Source of the DNA: Ursus arctos
Taxonomy: Eukaryota > Chordata > Mammalia > Carnivora > Ursidae
Assembly (NCBI RefSeq): GCF_023065955.2
Contig: NW_026623100.1
Location: 16,841,001-16,905,000 of the forward strand
Direction: 5' to 3'
DNA: 64,000 nt
Part shown: positions 1 through 12,290 of the stretch, piece by piece
Numbering within the stretch: position 1 is the first letter of the stretch
Layout of the letters: each line of letters starts with the position of its first letter
Translations under genes and position numbers: made by a program
The notes under the pieces: model-generated
What the model was told of the DNA's origin: nothing
The model's database searches: none
What the model saw: only the letters and a program-made list of their open reading frames with translations

Positions 1-2160
1 ACCTAGGACTGTTGTATCCTAGTCCTGGTATCTTGGAATTTGAGAAAACTTACTTCTTCTATCAACAAATATTATTGACCATCACCTCTGTCCCAAAAAC
101 TGTTCCAAGAAATTAGACTATAAAAATGAAAAAGATATGGTCATTGACCTCAAGGGGCTTGAAGCCTACATTCCTTATTGGTAAACTGGTTATTTTTAGA
201 ATCACCAAGTCATGATCGAAGAGTCTTTGTTAAATATATGTAATACAATGATAAAGACATTTAAAATGTAAATATCTATATTTGAGCTCCTATCACTTTT
301 CAGCCTAAATATGAGGGTATTTCACACAATATATTTTTCTAATGCATTTGTCTTCTAGGAAAGTTTATTACTGAATATGTTCTTTTAAAGTATTTTGGAG
401 AATGAAGAATACAAACTTCACGAGAGATCGTAAATGCCAGGATCCTCTTTTTCATAAAGAGTTAAACTGTGGTTTCATAGCCTTCTTACTCTTGTAAACT
501 CCTAGGAAAAGCTACTCACTCTAAATCATCATTAGTTTTAATCAGAGCTTTTCCTTGATAGGTGTTCAAAGTCCTTTAGCCTTTAAGTATACAAGTGTCC
601 CTGGACTCTAAACTAAGTATAACAGATTTCCTAAGGGACCTGAGCCTTATCCACAGAGATTATTTAAATGTTCCTAGCCTCTTTACTGAATCAGTCAGTA
701 GAAAGGACCAGCAGAGATTTCTTAGTGGATGCCAATGCAGTACATTCATTATTTGACCTTGAACAAGTTATATAACTGTTCTGGATTTGTTTTTGCATCT
801 ATGATAAACTGGGCTCCTAGATGACATGTCTTTAAAGTATATATTAATTCCAGATCTCAAATTCTGTGATTCTTCTAGAGTTGAGCAGGACTGTTTGGTC
901 ACCTGAGTTTAAAATTGATCAGAAGGAAAAACAGAAACTAAAGTTCAATATACCAAATAAGATGCTATTACAATAATCTGTAAGGAGATGAAGACCTATA
1001 TTTTATTAGTGATCACCATGGCCAGCAGAGGTAAAACAAGACTAAGCTATGAGGAGCCTATGGCTCTCCAGAAGCCACCTCCTCTTAATCTTCCCTTCTT
1101 TACTCTGCTCCCTTTCTACTACATTCTTCCTCTAGGAACTTCCTTCAGTTTGTCCACTTGAGGGGGCAACAGTGATTGCTCTGAAGGGAGAAAATGAAGC
1201 AACTTTTGCTTTAATTGAAGCTTATTATATATTTGCTTTGTGGCCTCTTACTCTAAATGCAGTTATGAGGCCTTTCAAGACAGTGTAATGAGAAACAAAT
1301 GGAACTGGCAGGTGATTTTGGACAATCATATAGACACAGCATTCTCCTCTGTGGAATGAGGGCAGGACACTTCCATTTTTGTTTTTGTACATTCTGATGC
1401 CTATAATTCTTGTGTGTCTCTGTCACCCTCACAGCCTGACTTGTTTTATTGTCAGTAGGCAGCTTGTTTCATAATCAGCTCACTTTATACTCACAGCCTG
1501 GCACACAGTGAATATTCAGTTAACATTCATTGTTCCGGAAGAATGTAAAGTTCCTATCCATCAGTCACTATGCAGGTCTCTTTACCTTTTCTTTCAATCC
1601 ATTCAGCACATTTGTGAGATAGGTATGGCTACTCTAGTTTTTGAAGATGTGGATATAAATATTCAGAAATTTAGTGATCAGGATCATAATTTTGGTAAAA
1701 TGGAGCCTAAGTTCTGCCACTTACCTTATATTTGTCAGGTTATTTTTCTAAGTCATGGATTCCTTATCTGTAAAGTGGGAATTTGTAAGAGTTAGGATAG
1801 AGTTTGCAGATTTAGCAAAAACCAAAACAAACCAGGAAGTGTATCCCCAAATGGAACATTCTCCTATTAAAGCAATGATTCTGCATTTAACCAAAATTCT
1901 GATTTAATTGGACACTCCTGTGTTTTATCTGGCAACGCTTCTCTTAGCATTATGGTTATTACAACGCAGGTAAAGAATTTAGCTCAGTCCCTACCACTTA
2001 CTGAGGGCTCAATAAATGCTATGCTTATTAAATTTTGAATCTGATTCCAAAGTACTTTTTTTTTCACCACAAACACGCTGAGCTCAGTTTTCACTTAAAA
2101 TTTCAGTCAAGCGAGTGTAACACTACTTTTAGTTCACATTAATGCTTTACCGTTCCTACA
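1..2160. other. 5' flank of FOXN2, no gene seen
   Basis: AT-rich flanking DNA. I find no coding exon: the longest open frames are under 100 codons and look random. About 700-870, 1700-1800 and 1970-2030 there are weak MIR-like phrases such as 'gagggctcaataaatgct', the usual 3' end of MIR/L2 elements. No young SINE or L1 is present. The distal promoter and any enhancers of FOXN2 would lie here, but nothing specific can be called. Confidence 0.6.
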
Positions 2161-2177
2161 GCGCTTTCAAAGCCTGG

Positions 2178-2182
2178 CCAAT
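2178..2182 (+). promoter_or_regulatory. CCAAT box (NF-Y type)
   Basis: TGGCCAATGG at the 5' edge of the CpG island. CCAAT flanked by purines is the NF-Y core. It lies about 0.4-0.5 kb upstream of the presumed start region, so its role is uncertain. Confidence 0.4.
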
Positions 2183-2466
2183 GGCGGAAAGCTCTTGGGG
2201 AAACCCACGGAAGCTCGGGCTGTTGGGGGTCTTCGGTGCAGTCCCAGCACCAGGCTTCGCGGGCCGACCCGCCGGGGAGGCCACCCTAGCCCCGCCCCCG
2301 CGCCATCTCGGCCACTCAGGGGCCGCGCCGCGCCCCGCCGCACTCCTATAGGTCCTTCCCGGACAGGCGAGGCCTTTCCATTTTTCCCGCCTTCCCAGCC
2401 CCTCCTCAGCCCGAAACCGGCACTGGCCCACAACGTCTCCGCCCTGCCTTCCGTGCGAACCCCGCC

Positions 2467-2473
2467 CTTCCGG
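2467..2473 (-). promoter_or_regulatory. ETS/GABP-type site
   Basis: CTTCCGG, the reverse complement of CCGGAAG, the core bound by GABPA/ELK-type factors that often mark TATA-less CpG-island promoters. Single short motif, so only suggestive. Confidence 0.4.
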
Positions 2474-2621
2474 ACACTGCATCTCCCTTCCTTCCCACCA
2501 GCAGTTCAGAACAGCTTGCGAGAAGGTCCCGGGCCGGCCCTTAGGTAGGAGGTGGGAGGGGACACCGAGGGGCGGACCGAGCCCCCTCCCGAGGGGTCGC
2601 GAGAGGCGGAGACCAGAGGGA

Positions 2622-2631
2622 GGGGCGGGGC
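2622..2631 (+). promoter_or_regulatory. GC box (SP1/KLF type)
   Basis: GGGGCGGGGC, a full SP1 consensus, 20-30 bases upstream of the X-box palindrome and just before the presumed 5' UTR. Another GC box-like run is near 2288-2300 (ccccgcccccgcgcc). Confidence 0.5.
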
Positions 2632-2649
2632 TAATCTCCTTGGCGCCGC

Positions 2650-2663
2650 GTTGCCATGGCAGC
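2650..2663. promoter_or_regulatory. Palindromic RFX X-box-like site
   Basis: GTTGCCATGGCAGC matches the dyad-symmetric X-box consensus GTTGCCATGGNAAC at 13 of 14 positions, the exception being G for A at 2662. RFX proteins bind such sites as dimers. Its central CCATGG is also an upstream ATG (2656-2658) in strong Kozak context. Binding is inferred, not shown. Confidence 0.5.
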
Positions 2664-2809
2664 GGGGGAGGGTGCAGGGAGGGGGAGGAAGCGGGCAGGA
2701 GGGGGATGTGGTGCTGCCGCGGCCGCCACCGCAGCTGCCGCTGCCTGCTCTTCGCCGCGTCTTCCCGGAGGCGGCTGCTGGAAGCCGCCGGGAGCAGCTG
2801 CGGTGCTCT

Positions 2810-2817
2810 GCCATATT
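2810..2817 (-). promoter_or_regulatory. YY1-type site in the 5' UTR exon
   Basis: GCCATATT matches the GCCATNTT form of the YY1 site. YY1 motifs typically sit just downstream of transcription starts in CpG-island genes; this one is about 55 bases before the exon 1 splice donor, which fits. Confidence 0.45.
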
Positions 2818-2869
2818 GTGTCTTCCCCTGCCCGTCCCTCGCCTCCCCGCTGCGGCGGCCGAGCAGACG

Positions 2870-5690
2870 GTGAGTCCCGTGCAGAGTGGCGCCTTCCTGG
2901 GCCGGCGCTGCCGGGCGGCCGCGCTCCCCGCCCCAGCCCGCGGCACAGCTCCCGGGCGCGGAGGCAGCGCGTGCGGCCGGCGGCCGGCGTGGGGCGCGGA
3001 GGCGGCTGTCCCGTGACGCGCCCGGACATTTTTGTCCTGTGAGGAATTGGCGCCAGCACGGGGGTCTCCCCTGCGCGGGCTTGGGTCCTGTGTGGGCTCC
3101 CGGGGGGTGTCGAACTAAGGGGAGCGCGGCCCCGTGAGGAGTTAGGAGTTTTCTGTGAGAGGTAATGACTACTCCGGAGTGGGTGCCGCGCGGCGGAATC
3201 CGCGGGGAGGGGTGCCGGCTCTCCGACAAGGCTCGGAGGTGGCCCCGAGGACGCTTAGAGCTCAACTCAGTGCGAATCTGCTGTTAGAGGAAGTGCCCCA
3301 AGCCCCTCGGGAGTGTGTGCAGCACCCCCTCCCCCGCCTCGAAGTGGAGCGAGACGTGCGGGGCGTGGAGTCCTGGTCCGGCCCCAGGCGGCCTGGCTGG
3401 GCCCCGCCAACTAGTGCCCAGGGAGGCGCCGGACGCTGCCTGGAGTGAACTTCAAGCCCCGCGGCTGCCGGGCGTTGGGGGCACAGGGGCGGCTCCTGGA
3501 TGTGGGGGTGGCCGACCCCGGCACCCTCTGGCCCCTCCTCCAGCGCCCTGGGGGCCTCGCCGGGTGGCTGTCTTGGTAGGGGTGCGAGTTAGGGTTTTTC
3601 TGCGCTGCAATATGGACACTTCCTGTTCGCCGCCTCTCTCGGGCCCGTGGTTACTTCTGCCTTTCTGTCTTGTCTCTGGGAGGGTGAGAGGTCGTGGGGG
3701 CGTATTCGAGGCCCTCCGCCTGCTGGGTTCGCCCCACCGCAGCAGCAGCGAGTCTGAAACCCGGGAGGACGGTGGGAGTCGGAAAAGCGGCCCCTGTGCG
3801 TAGCCCACCGACCTCCACTTACTCAACTCCACCTCTTTTACTCCTCTGCAAAATGCCTCTGTTCCCACCTTAGCTCGCGGGAATGAGCGTAGCGAATTCA
3901 GTGGGGTGCACTCTCGGGATCTTCTTGGACCCGATTTCAGCTTTAGAGGCTCTTTAAAGCAGCTCCAGTACTTCGTTTTCACCTTACAGGAGGAAAAAAA
4001 GTCTTAGCGTGCGAAGAAACGGCACAGTCTTTCTTCTACCCCAACTCCGAGGTGGAGGGAGGAGGGAGGTTATTTGTTTCCAGCTTAGTTTGTGCTGTTT
4101 CTCTTGTCTTCCTTCTGATTGTGACAGCCACGTGGCCGGCTGAGTGTAATAGAGTGCCCTAGCGCCACTAGGTCTGAGGCTTCACTGGTACCAGGGGCTT
4201 TGTAAACGTGCTGTAGCCTCACATCCACATTTATTTTGGTGTTTTCTGAGATGAGGAAGTGGAAAAAGCTGAACTGTCCATGTCTCTCTCTCCATCCGAA
4301 TTGTAAGACTTAATCTCTGTTACCTTGTAGTCCTTGTAAGGTATATATTGCCGTTTTTGCCTTCCTCTGCTGTTTTGATGATTCATCTCTAAAATCTCAG
4401 CAGTGTTAGGTACCATTAAGGAGTGGTGGGAGAATAGAGTAGTACATTATGGAGTTCCCCAACTCTGGAAAAAAAGTCGTTTGTATTTCAAAAGCATCAG
4501 TGAGAGATTCTAATGCAATAAGAAATAATCATGTTCTGGAGTATTTCTTTTTGAGTTTTATCTTTATCTCTTTATCTTCTGTTGTCTTATTTTTTTCTTC
4601 TTACATATAAATTCTGACCTGAAAAAATATTTTATGAGTGAAAATACTTGTTTAGGAATGAAGTAAATACCCGTTTGATTTGTGTATGTGCACTTTCTGA
4701 AGCTCTTTTTGGGAAAGTTTTAATGGTTGATGTGAATGTTAACATGAACAGATTTTATTTTAAAGAATGAAATTTAACTTTGAGAATATATGAAAGTAAA
4801 GGGTCAAAGGGTTGAAGATAAAAAAAAAATCCAAACTTTTGGAGAGTTTGGCAAGTTTTAGAATTTAGATGTAACCCCTGGGTACTAATGCATGATGATG
4901 TTTCATTTTGTAAATGCTTTGGTGGATTTGCATTATTTCTGTAACAAATGTTTTTATTTGAATCAGTTTTACTTGAAGGGTGCTAAACCACAGGAAACAT
5001 TTAGAATGTGTTAAAGAATTATGTAGAGAAGTTACAGCAGCACCATTTATTAGAATTTAATTATGCCATAACAATGGTTCTCAATGAAGTTAATAGATAA
5101 AAAGATTGGAGAGGCTTCAGTGCAGAAAAGATAATGTGATTGAGAAATGAATATATGTGCTGACCACTGAGAGCAATGCTTAGTTGAGAAAGAAAAGTAA
5201 ATGAGATGATGAAATACTTATATAAAGCAGGAAGCACTGAAAACATATGCTGAATGATAACAGCATTATTAGTTATGGGATCCCACTATCGAATGAAACT
5301 TTAAAAAGTGCCATCCAAAGGGACTTACTATTGTTCTTACAGTAGCTTAGCTACTCACAGTATGTGTTGTGTTTTGCATTTAGATTGTTGTCTTTTTGGT
5401 AACTGGGTTTTGCACAAATGCAAAAAGTCTCCCAGAAATAAAGTTTCAAGGGCCCAGTGCTTTGCTGATTTCTTAGGAAGAAACAGGTCTATGATGATCA
5501 CATCATATTCTTTGGTTGAAGAGACTAGATTAACTAGATTAACACCCATGAAAATAAGAATTTATATTGTGAGAGGATATAGTTAGGAGTTAAATTATAT
5601 AATGCAGGCAAGTACTGTAAGACTTAAAAGGTGAAGGAACCTAAAGGGTTTTGATTTAGATGGGAGACTTCTTCAAGAAATAAGGCTCTT
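2870..5690. other. Start of intron 1, no gene or clear repeat
   Basis: The first 0.9 kb is still CpG island. From about 3800 to 5690 the sequence is ordinary AT-rich intron with no transposon I recognise. First-intron sequence next to a CpG island often holds regulatory elements, but no specific site is supported. Confidence 0.5.
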
Positions 5691-6210
5691 GCTTTCTAAA
5701 GTCTAACCATGTTACTCCCCTTAGATTAATCTTCCTGAAAATTGTATCATTCTTATGTCAAGCATGAACTGTATCACCCTTTATGTCAAGCATGAATACC
5801 AAATTTCTTCTCAGGACTTTACAAACTTTCATCCCTGTCTTCTCCCATCTTTTCTTCCACTAACCTTCAGGAACTGTTCTTTATTTACTACTTCAGTGTT
5901 GTATAACAATTTTACTTCTTACCTTTGCTGGTAAGAAGGTTCCGCGCACCTGCACACATCCTCCTAACCACTGAAGAAATACTCGAGCTTGAGTCTTGGC
6001 TGCCCTGAGAGCCTTAGAACTACAGAGATATAGACCTGCCTTCACCTCTCGAACTGAAAATTCTTTACCTTCTCAAATAGCATGTAATTCTTTTGGCTGT
6101 AGCATTCTGTACTGCCTTGTTTTCACTTAATAAATTCTTTCTGAGCACTTCCCATGTGGCAGGCACTGAAAATACACCTTTGAATGAGACAAATATTGCT
6201 ATGTTCTTTG
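5690..6210 (+). mobile_element. L2-like LINE remnant
   Basis: Phrases such as 'tctaaccatgttactcc', 'cctaaccactgaag' and 'tctgagcacttcccatgtggcaggcactg' follow the order of the L2 3' region. Strongly diverged. Contains a small 28-bp direct duplication: TTATGTCAAGCATGAA at 5753-5768 and 5781-5796. Confidence 0.45.
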
Positions 6211-8744
6211 TTAATCATCTTTTTAGGTTTTATTACCCCAAGGAAATTATAAAGTCTTTGACCACCCAGAAGAATCTTATTTTCTTGTGTATATGTGATA
6301 TGCTTAGTGAGTATTGAATTATTTTCTGAATAAAGGAAAGGCAGGACTTATGGTATGAGGTAGAGAGATGAATGGAAGGATCTTTATGAGTGAAGGGTAC
6401 AAAAGCATAAGCAATTACGGATGGCCTTGAAAGTATCACTTCTGAATTTAAATATGGTTTAGTACCCCAAAAAAGATGGCATTTGAGCCTGGGAATATGA
6501 TAAAATCCTTATTTGAGGAAGGTTCATTTGATAGCAGTGTATACTTTTATTAACTGTGGGGATGGAGAGGCATGGGAAAAAGATCTATTGAGAAGAAATT
6601 TATAACTTTGAGAGGGAGGTTTGGAAGAGGAGCATTATCAAGAAGATGGTAAGTTTAGTTAGTTGAGTGTAAGGTGAGTGGGAGATAGCAAGAGGAATAT
6701 AACCTTTAAGTGACTAAAGATTAGAGATATGGAATAGTCCATTCAATACAGAAGTGACAGCTAATGTTATGAATTTTTGTCATAGAGTGAAATGAAATGT
6801 TGAGGACTAAGAATGATACTTTGGGAAACAAATTCAGAGGGCATTTGCTTTGGTCATATGTAACTTCATAATTAATACTATACACTTATACAGTGCCTAC
6901 AGTAGTGTTTTATTAATAACTTTATTTCCACTCGGAGAATGCTGTCTTTGTCTTACCACCAAACAGAGAAGGACCAAAAGAATGTTTATCATCACTTGCT
7001 TCCAAGGGATTTTGATTCATTCCTTATTTCCCTTACTCTGTTTTTATTTAAATAAACCTTTTTAGATTAGTTTCACATTTACAGTAAAGTTGCAAGATAG
7101 TACGTATGAGTATACATTACTCAGTTTTCATTTCATTTTCGTTGTTAGCTTTTTATATTACTATGGTACATTTGTCATAACTAAGGAAACAAAATTGCTA
7201 CATTTCTAATAACTAAACTACACACTTTATTCAGATTTCACTAGTTTTTCCCTACTGTCCTTTTTCTGTTCCAGAATTCCAAATTCTCAGATTTTTCTTG
7301 TTTTTATGACTGACAGTTTTGGGGAGTACTAGTCAGAAATATTAGAGAATGTCCCTCAATTGAGATTTATCTAATATTTTCCTCATGATTAGACTGGGGT
7401 CATGGGTTTTAGGGATGTTTCCCCCCACCCTTCCATATTTCACTCTTTTAGAAGCAAGTTGCTAAGCATATCCCATGCCTAAGGCCTTAACCTAATTTTG
7501 ATTCATATATTTATTTTATTTCCCCCAACCTAATTTTCTTTTCCATAAATAAACATTAAACTTGGATAGATATTTTTTAGGTATCTGCTGTATTTCAGTG
7601 CTAAGAATATAGTGGTGAGCAAGAGATGTCATTTCTACTTTTCTGGAGTCTGCCTGATATAAAACATAAAATAGAATTTATCCCCTCATTTACATAGATG
7701 ATGATTTCACTGTCAGTTATAAACATAGTATTACTATAAGGCCTAAAAGGCTAAAATAAATCTCTTTACTAAGGTAAAGAGTCACTTAGTCACTTAGAAG
7801 ATATGCTTATTATCATAAAGGTTAAATATATATACCATAAAAATAACTGCCTTTTTGTACCAACACAGAAAATGGAAAATTACTTTGATTCTCCCCAAAT
7901 AGATATATTCCTGTTAAATACAGGAGTAGGATAGTTTAATTACCATTAATTATCCTCATAACCTATAAAGTTTGCAGGTTGTATAAGAAAATTCTTGGCT
8001 TCTTGATTGTATTTTTGTAGGTATTTGGTGTTTTTGCCACTTACAAGTGGTTTGAAAGGTGTGTTGGGGAAAACACACTGGGAAAAGAACAGACCCTGCA
8101 CTCTTATGAGAGGCTGTGATTATTATTGAAAAGAAAATGAAGTTGAAGAAAATAACAGTTGAAGTTTTAGAAGTGATGATAAACTTTTTTGGAGGGAAGT
8201 CACTCTATACTTAATAGAAGAGTAATGCCATTCTAACATTGGGAATGTTTTTGAGAATATTATCAATAAAACAGTGCTGGTTTTATTGTACAATAAAATT
8301 TGATTAAAGGCCTGTTGAATTAGGATTTCAGTTAATTTTTTTCTATTTAACTGGGTTAACTAGAAAGTGCTCTTACTTTGAACTCTTACTGAAATTCTTT
8401 CTAAAATGTTTTTAATTAATACATTGTACCTTTCACACTATATTGTACAGCCCACTGAGCATAATTTAATATTTTAAGTTAGAATTTTGACACAGAACTA
8501 ATATAGTACTTTTGAGTTTTATTCATAACCTTGGAGGTAGAGAATTGAGAAAATTGGTAAACTTATATCCTTGTGGTTTGTTTATCTTAAAAGAGGAAAT
8601 ACAGAAAAAGAAGTGATTTCTTGTAAATTAAGGTTTTCCTGTTCCTTTTGTTTGCCCCTTGCCTTTGTCCAGCTCCTCCATCCTTAAAAGTTTAGTTGAA
8701 TGCTACCTTTAGTATGGTTATTGAACAACTTTTATTGATAATCA
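6211..8744. other. Intron 1, mostly unassigned
   Basis: No coding exon. About 7050-7560 resembles the complement of an old L1 3' UTR ('cattactcagttttcat', 'aactaaactacacactttattcagatttcac'), low confidence. The rest is AT-rich with no recognised element. Confidence 0.35.
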
Positions 8745-8950
8745 TAGCAGCAATCAGTACCTTTTAGTGAGCACCTATTATAGTCTGACATGGAATTATA
8801 CTAGGCACGTATTATATAATATGTAGGGTATGTATTAATTCCTCATAACAACCCTACAGGAAGTATTTTTTGCTTATTGATAAAGAAAAAGATAATGAGA
8901 AGTTATATAAATGCAGTACTGTGTATTTGAATCCAAGTCTGTCAGACTTT
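8745..8950 (-). mobile_element. MIR SINE remnant
   Basis: Reads in the MIR antisense order: 'gtgagcacctattatagtctgaca', 'ctcataacaaccctacaggaagta', then 'gaatccaagtctgtcagac'. Diverged, as expected for this pre-placental-radiation SINE. Confidence 0.65.
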
Positions 8951-8965
8951 AAAAATGCATATTCT

Positions 8966-9149
8966 GGGGTGCCTGTGTGGCTCAGTTGGTTGAGCTTTGG
9001 GCTCATGATTTTGGCTTAGGTCATGATCTCATGGGTCCTGAGATCCAGCCACATGGGCTCCGTGCTCCATGGGGCATCTGCTTCAAGATTCTCTTCCTCT
9101 GCCTCTCTCCCCCTTCTTTCTCTCTCTAAGATAAATAAATCTTTGGGGG
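8966..9149 (+). mobile_element. CanSINE
   Basis: Head GGGGTGCCTGTGTGGCTCAGTT through a CT-rich body to aagataaataaatctttggggg. Flanked by AAAATGCATATTCT at 8952-8965 and 9150-9163, a perfect 14-bp target-site duplication. The A-tail has mutated to G-rich, so the insertion is not recent. Confidence 0.9.
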
Positions 9150-9163
9150 AAAATGCATATTCT

Positions 9164-12000
9164 ATGTACTGTGACCTGAAATCTTTAAAAAGGGGGTATT
9201 TGCCAGGATGAGACACGTCTTGATCTGTCTCCAGGAAGGAGTAGGGAAAAATACAGGGTAGGGAGAGGAAACTAATAATTCCAGGCCATTTTCACTCATT
9301 TGATGCCTAATTTATAGAATACCTTTTCTAGCATTGCTACTACTTTATTGTTATAATGAGTTAAGTAAGTGGTGTTAACTCTTTGGGATTCAAGGAGGTT
9401 AAGTCATTTCTCAGAGTTGTATAAGCTTGTTGGTTGATGGGTCTGCTTGATCTCAAAGCCTTGCTCTTTGACTTTTCTAGTACAGGATGCTGCTATATTT
9501 ATTCATTTATTTAAACATTTGCTTACTAAATGATCTGTACTAGAGCATAAAAATGAATATATTGAGTTCTTCCTGCAAGGATTTATAGTCTAGTGCAGTA
9601 TTTCTTAAGTGGATGGTAGACCCAATGTAGTAAACTGTAATCAGCATTTCTTAAAAAAACCGAATAGAAAATTTCAGTGTATTGTATGTGGTAAGTGTAA
9701 AAGTGTAGTGTCATTTTGTTTTAGCTATATATGTATGTCATGGATCTCTATAAAAATGTCATAAATAGCAAGTAAGTTCCATAATAGGGTTCTATATAGA
9801 ATGCTAAGGAAGCATGATGGAAAAAGCAAATAATTCAAGAAGGGCTGGAGAGGTGACTTTAAGCAGTTCTAACAAATGCGGTAGAGAGCCTTAAGTACAT
9901 CTACAAGCCTAAAGGAGTAAAAGAGCATAGTACATTCAGGAAACTTGAAGTGGTATGAAATAGTGGCAAATAGGAGCCAGATTTTTCCCGGAGCTAATGG
10001 GCTACTGTACCAAAGATTTTAGATTTTATTAGGCCCACGGTGTTCTGGAGTCTCATGGGGTGCTTTTATTAAAGAACAAATACGTGTATGTATTTGATTG
10101 TATCATGTAATCTAGAAAGAGTTTTAACAATAGAAAAATTGACCGTATAACGTGTACGCGGTGTAAAATGGTGCCCATGAACATAACTGTTGATAAAAAC
10201 AATCACAACCAAAAACTGGTTAAACAGTTTTGAGGTGACTATCAAATAAATGTTCCTCTTTTACTTTTTCTTGTGTTATGTCATCTGTTAGCTATAGCTA
10301 ACAGACTAATGGTAGCAAGTGCTAACGTTTTAAGAGAAACTTTGTAAGAGAGAAAGTTGTTCACTTTTTCTTTGAATTAGGAAGACAATCGTTTTTGCGG
10401 TTTTGAGGACACTCGGGGCAAGTTGTTGGAATATTAATGTCAGACCCATTTCTGAAGGCAGAGTTTGCAAATTTTCCCTACAGCTGTTTTTTGTTTGGGT
10501 TGTATTTTTTCCCCCAAATTTTGCGTTATTTCCCAACATTTAAATATTGGTACATTTCATGTGAAATAACTAGAGTTCTGTCATCCCTGGAAAATTGAAC
10601 TTTGTAGCAACATTGGTTTCATGTTCCTACATGGCGGTAATTGACTAAAGCTTATAAGGAGCTGTCCTTTTGACAGTTTCCATCACTCTCTATTGTCTTG
10701 CACTAGACAAGCTTCACTCATTTGTGGCCCACCTTGTCCTTGTAAGGCATTTGAATTGCCTGTGTACTGTACTTTGTGAAGAGTTTTTAAAAGGGGATTT
10801 TGGTGTTTGAAAGATCATTCTGCCATTACTGGAGAGGATAGATGGCAGAATACGAGAAGGGTCTGGTTAGAATCTTTATGCAATAGGGCAGGTAAAATGC
10901 CCTTTTTTTCTTTGGAACCTGCAGTACCTTGTACCTTTCTCAAAGCAAGTACTCTGTATAGCTTTCTATTATAGGTGTTACTTATCTCTTCAACTGAAGT
11001 GTAAATAACTCATACATAATATATTCTGGGTAAGTGTTGAATTTAATTGTATTTATTTTGCAGACCACCATATTTGTCACAAAGATGAGTTTTCTTGGCA
11101 GTTTTAGAGTATTTCCTAAAAAATCGTTTATGCATTTTAAGTATTAGTTGCAGTTTATTCTAAAAATCAGTCAATGTCAGATACTTTTTAAAGTATGTGT
11201 TACATGTGAGAAACAGAACAGGTAGGTACTATATATTAAGATAGTAGACTTTTAATTCATCATCCTGTTTGCCAAACATAAGGACAAAACACTGTGAGAA
11301 AATTTGTCTCTTGGTTTGCCACGTCGTTTTATGAAGTTGGTTTGAAGATTATTCCAAAAATTTTTTATAACTATTTTCTATTGATACCTAGAAGTAGTTT
11401 TAAATTAATTTATCTGTAGTTTTTGATTTTCCTAAATTCCTTTTTTATCCTTTTTGCTGTAAAATAAAATGTAGTTGTAGAAAACAAATGTGTAGCTTGG
11501 TGAATTATCGCAAGACCAACACCCATGCAACCATCTTCCAGGGTAAGGGATAGAATTTTGCCAGACACCTTAGAAGCCCTTCCATATCTGCCTCTTTCTC
11601 AAATATAACTCCCTTCCTTCAAAAAATAACTGCTGTTCCTGACTTTTTTGAAAATCACTGAATTTTCTTTTTTGTTTTATTACCAAGTACATATCCCCAG
11701 ACACTAGAATTAAGCTTGCACCATTCCTTCCACTTCATTTCTTTTTGATTGTTTTCTTTTCACCCTCTGTTTTTCTTAAGGCTTTATCTCATATGTTTAT
11801 TTTTTTTGTTTCTTGAGTCTTCATTTCTGAAATTATTTTTTCCATTTAATTTCAGATTCTTTCTTTGTCACTTTATTTCTGAGTTTTTATTTTGATACCT
11901 GTTTTTCTTTCATGTCTTGTATAATTTTTTTAAGTTCATTTTGAAGTAGAAGCTCATTTTTATCTCTCCTGTGAGCATCCCTTTCTGGCATGCTTTAATT
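9164..12000. other. Intron 1, sparse old repeats
   Basis: About 9900-10030 resembles an L2 fragment ('ggagctaatgggctactgtaccaaagattttagattttatta'). About 11470-11640 resembles an old L1 3' UTR piece ('cttggtgaattatcgcaagaccaacacccatgcaaccatc'). Otherwise nothing recognised and no exon. Confidence 0.35.
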
Positions 12001-12034
12001 GTCTGTAAGATGTTATTGTATCCCACCCCTCCCC

Positions 12035-12290
12035 TTTTTAAAAATTTATTGCTGTGTTTGGGGAGCAGTAAGTACACTTATGAGACCTACCCTGTTAAAA
12101 AATGTTTAAGTGTACAATACAATATTGTTACCTGTAGACACTATGTTGTATAGCAGATCTCTAGAACTTACTCATCTTGCATAATGGAAACTTTATACCC
12201 ATTGAACAACTCCCATTTCCCCCTCTCCCTTGCTTCTGTGAGTTTGACTATCATCCGGTTTCTTTTTTCTTATTGTAACTTTGTATGATA
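12035..12290 (-). mobile_element. L1 3'-end remnant (L1MA/MB type)
   Basis: The complement of a mammalian L1 3' UTR: 'aagtgtacaatacaatattgttacc', 'gtatagcagatctctagaactta', 'cttgcataatggaaactttatacccattgaacaactccc'. Placed by these ordered phrases. Confidence 0.65.

Larger units (their letters stand above)
2640..2869 (+). other. FOXN2: FOXN2 non-coding exon 1 (5' UTR), start approximate
   Basis: The 3' edge is set by a consensus donor, ACG|GTGAGT, with GT at 2870-2871. The 5' edge is a guess. The exon has upstream ATGs at 2656 (gccATGg, strong context) and 2706. If it joins directly to the exon starting at 35693, the first gives a 73-codon uORF that stops six bases before the main ATG, and the second overlaps the main start in another frame. 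A further non-coding exon inside the 32.8-kb intron cannot be excluded; other donors, such as GAG|GTAATG near 3163, are possible. Confidence 0.6.
2160..3800. promoter_or_regulatory. FOXN2: CpG island containing the FOXN2 promoter
   Basis: Base composition switches abruptly from AT-rich to strongly GC-rich with frequent CpG dinucleotides, then fades after about 3800. It contains a CCAAT box, GC boxes, an ETS-type site, an RFX-type X-box and a YY1-type site, and ends its transcribed part with a GTGAGT splice donor at 2870. There is no obvious TATA box, so dispersed transcription starts are expected. This is the typical promoter of a broadly expressed mammalian transcription factor gene. The transcription start cannot be fixed from sequence; 2450-2750 is the most plausible zone. 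Long open frames on both strands here are by-products of high GC. Confidence 0.85.

Noticed and set aside
1508..1795. 95-codon frame in the 5' flank
   Set aside because: Random-looking AT-rich translation that overlaps MIR-like sequence; no splice sites or homology supporting an exon.
2156..3265. 369-codon antisense open frame and several overlapping 80-160-codon frames in the CpG island
   Set aside because: GC-rich DNA has few stop codons, so long frames arise on all strands. The translations are low-complexity Pro/Arg/Gly/Ala, with no domain and no splice or start context.
8966..9040. tRNA-like A- and B-box sequences suggesting a tRNA gene
   Set aside because: They are part of the tRNA-derived head of a CanSINE, flanked by a target-site duplication and A-tail. 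No intact cloverleaf is evident.
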